DNA of 7,870 bases, taken from contig DOWQ01000513.1 in the NCBI GenBank assembly GCA_003519485.1, positions 6,438 through 14,307 on the forward strand, read 5' to 3'. Of the stretch, positions 6,719-7,870 are shown piece by piece. Each line of letters starts with the position of its first letter. Within the stretch, counting starts at the first letter, position 1. The position numbers and the translations under genes were made by a program. This DNA is from Streptomyces sp. Its GTDB lineage: Bacteria > Actinomycetota > Actinomycetes > Streptomycetales > Streptomycetaceae. Below the pieces are notes generated by a model. The model searched no databases. It was not told where the DNA came from and saw nothing but the letters and a program-made list of their open reading frames with translations.

Positions 6719-7423
6719 ATGAGCGCCTCGCCCGACGGGATCATCCCCCGCACACCGCCGTCGCCGGACCACGTGGACTACTCCGGCGAGGGGCTGTCCG
6801 AAGGGGAGGTGCCCGGCGCTCCCTTCGCTCTCGTGACGTCGTGGGTCGAGCAGGCCCGGGCGCGCCAGGTCGACCGGGGGGACGTGCCCGAGCCGCTGTC
6901 CTTCGCCATCGCGACGGTCGACGAGCAGGGACGGCCGGACGTGCGCACGGTGCTCATGCGCTTCCTGGACCCGGTGGGGCCGGGGTTCGTCACGAGCCTG
7001 GCGTCGACGAAGAGCCGGCAGCTCGAGGCGACGCCCTTCGTCGCGGCGACGCTGACCTGGCCGGCGATGTTCCGCGCGGTCCGCTTCCGCGGGAGGGCCG
7101 AGCGGGTCGACGACGCGCACCTCGACGCGTACTTCGCCGGGCGGCCGCGCGGGTCGCAGCTCAGCGCGTGGGTCTCCCACCAGTCGCAGCCGGTCGAGGG
7201 CCGCGAGCCGCTCGAGCGGGCCTGGGCCGAGGTCGAGGCGCGGTACGAGGGGCAGGACGTGCCGCGACCGACGGACTGGGGTGGCTGGCGGATCGTCGTG
7301 GACGAGCTCGAGGCCTGGGCGGGGCGCAGCAACCGCCTGCACGACCGCTTCCGCTGGACGCGGGTCGGCGAAGGGGGACTCGACGTGGCGAGCGCGTGGC
7401 GGGTGGAGCGGCTGCAGCCCTGA
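6719..7423 (+). CDS. pdxH: Pyridoxamine 5'-phosphate oxidase (PdxH family)
   Basis: This FMN enzyme of the cytoplasm oxidises pyridoxamine or pyridoxine 5'-phosphate to pyridoxal 5'-phosphate. The 234-residue protein shows the family's blocks in order: RTVLMR (76-81), TKSRQLE (97-103), RAVRFRG (119-125), YFAGRPRGSQLSAWVSHQS (138-156), PTDWGG (184-189), RLHDR (206-210) and the C-terminal RLQP. The Arg-Leu-His triad near the end matches the substrate-binding Arg197/His199 of E. coli PdxH. Some usual residues differ: RQV is RAV, the FYTN motif is FVTS, and EFW is EAW. It may therefore be a divergent subgroup, and a PhzG-like or other flavin oxidase role is a less likely alternative. An in-frame GTG at 6710 would add three residues; ATG 6719 is preferred because it follows a -10-like box at leaderless distance and neither start has a ribosome site. 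It lies 10 bases after the second acyltransferase. Confidence 0.85.
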   Translation: MSASPDGIIPRTPPSPDHVDYSGEGLSEGEVPGAPFALVTSWVEQARARQVDRGDVPEPLSFAIATVDEQGRPDVRTVLMRFLDPVGPGFVTSLASTKSRQLEATPFVAATLTWPAMFRAVRFRGRAERVDDAHLDAYFAGRPRGSQLSAWVSHQSQPVEGREPLERAWAEVEARYEGQDVPRPTDWGGWRIVVDELEAWAGRSNRLHDRFRWTRVGEGGLDVASAWRVERLQP

Positions 7424-7426
7424 CCC

Positions 7427-7448
7427 CGCCCCGGAGACCGGGTGGGCG
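7427..7448. terminator. Possible bidirectional terminator between convergent genes
   Basis: In the 39-base convergent gap, CGCCC-CGG (7427-7434) can pair with CCG-GGGCG (7438-7440 and 7444-7448), with a three-base bulge (7441-7443) and an AGA loop. It has eight G-C pairs and no T run. It could end transcripts from both sides. Pairing was judged by eye. Confidence 0.4.
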
Positions 7449-7462
7449 CCGAGCCGGCCGCC

Positions 7463-7870
7463 TCACCAGTGGTGCATCGAGGCCCGCACCACGCCGGCGA
7501 TGTCCTCCTCGGTGACCTCGCGAGGCGCCGTCGCCAGGAGCCGCTGCTGCTGCATGGTCCCCGACACGATGCCGTCGACGTCCGCCTCGCCGTAACCGAT
7601 CTCGGCCAGACCGGACGGCTGGCCGATGTCCCGCATCAGCCGTCGCAGGACCGCCGAGAGGCGCTCCGGCTCGGGCACGTCCGCGTCGAGCCCCCCCGGG
7701 TCCAGCCACCCGGCGGCTGCCAGGTGCCGCTGCGGGTCGGCCTCGAAGGTCAGCGCGAAGGCAGCAGGTGCGGTCGACGCGACCGCCATGCCGTGCGGGA
7801 CCATCGCCTCGTCCACGTCGTACCCGTCCGGTCGGAAGTCCGAGCCCAGGTCGTGGACCCGACCCGCGAC
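7463..7870 (-). CDS. Iron-containing alcohol dehydrogenase, hydroxyacid-oxoacid transhydrogenase-like (C-terminal part)
   Basis: The minus-strand frame is open from the right edge to a TGA at 7465-7463 and gives the last 135 residues of a protein that is normally about 400-460 long, so the N-terminal cofactor domain is outside the window. The segment PDGYDVDEAMVPHGMAV (fragment residues 14-30) closely resembles the part of ADHFE1-type enzymes where VPHG supplies a metal-binding His (H26 here). There is no His 14 residues later, where FucO-type alcohol dehydrogenases have their last ligand; as I recall, ADHFE1 lacks it too. In animals this enzyme transfers hydride from 4-hydroxybutyrate to 2-oxoglutarate, giving succinic semialdehyde and D-2-hydroxyglutarate. 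Another group III iron alcohol dehydrogenase is possible with so little sequence. It converges on pdxH with a 39-base gap, so the two are not in one operon. Confidence 0.72.
   Translation of the reverse strand, partial: VAGRVHDLGSDFRPDGYDVDEAMVPHGMAVASTAPAAFALTFEADPQRHLAAAGWLDPGGLDADVPEPERLSAVLRRLMRDIGQPSGLAEIGYGEADVDGIVSGTMQQQRLLATAPREVTEEDIAGVVRASMHHW

Noticed and set aside
4696..6753. 685-residue minus-strand open frame opposite the second acyltransferase.
   Set aside because: It has low-complexity charged composition and mirrors a gene with clear motifs on the plus strand.

Overview
The DNA is very GC-rich. Its coding regions end almost every codon in G or C, GTG starts are common, genes overlap by four bases, and every recognisable protein is of an actinobacterial type. 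The enoyl-CoA hydratase/TetR pair on the left reads like Streptomyces or a close relative. The pyridoxamine-phosphate oxidase on the right looks more like the Micrococcales type. I cannot name the organism from sequence alone.

Layout. (1) Bases 1-1322, plus strand: the 3' part of an enoyl-CoA hydratase/isomerase family gene, overlapped by a TetR-family regulator. This looks like the end of an acyl-CoA catabolic operon with its own regulator. (2) Bases 1323-1507: a convergent gap with a strong hairpin just after the regulator, a set of GC-rich direct repeats and a second, long-loop inverted repeat. (3) Bases 1508-2608, minus strand: a complete short-type citrate synthase of the actinobacterial 'citrate synthase 2' group, with a strong ribosome binding site. 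(4) Bases 2609-2737: a divergent promoter region with four adjacent small dyads. (5) Bases 2738-6708, plus strand: two tandem, clearly homologous membrane acyltransferases, each an acyltransferase-3 membrane domain fused to an extracytoplasmic SGNH domain, coupled by a GTGA stop/start overlap. (6) Bases 6719-7423, plus strand: a PdxH-family pyridoxamine 5'-phosphate oxidase that may have its own leaderless promoter. (7) Bases 7463-7870, minus strand: the C-terminal third of an iron-dependent alcohol dehydrogenase that looks like a hydroxyacid-oxoacid transhydrogenase.

How the genes work together. Four of the six genes are central metabolism or acyl-CoA catabolism. The unusual part is the two-gene acyltransferase unit between citrate synthase and pdxH. 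By family knowledge the two proteins would move acyl groups (often acetyl) from the cytoplasm to a glycan or other cell-envelope acceptor. The acceptor cannot be read from this window, which holds no glycosyltransferase or polysaccharide gene. The two proteins keep the same architecture and the same four cysteines in their outer domains but differ widely elsewhere, which suggests two related but non-identical acylation steps.

Nothing here amounts to a clearly new system. The observations most worth checking are the acyltransferase pair, the dyad-rich divergent promoter, the likely leaderless start of pdxH, and catalytic-residue substitutions in the hydratase and the citrate synthase.
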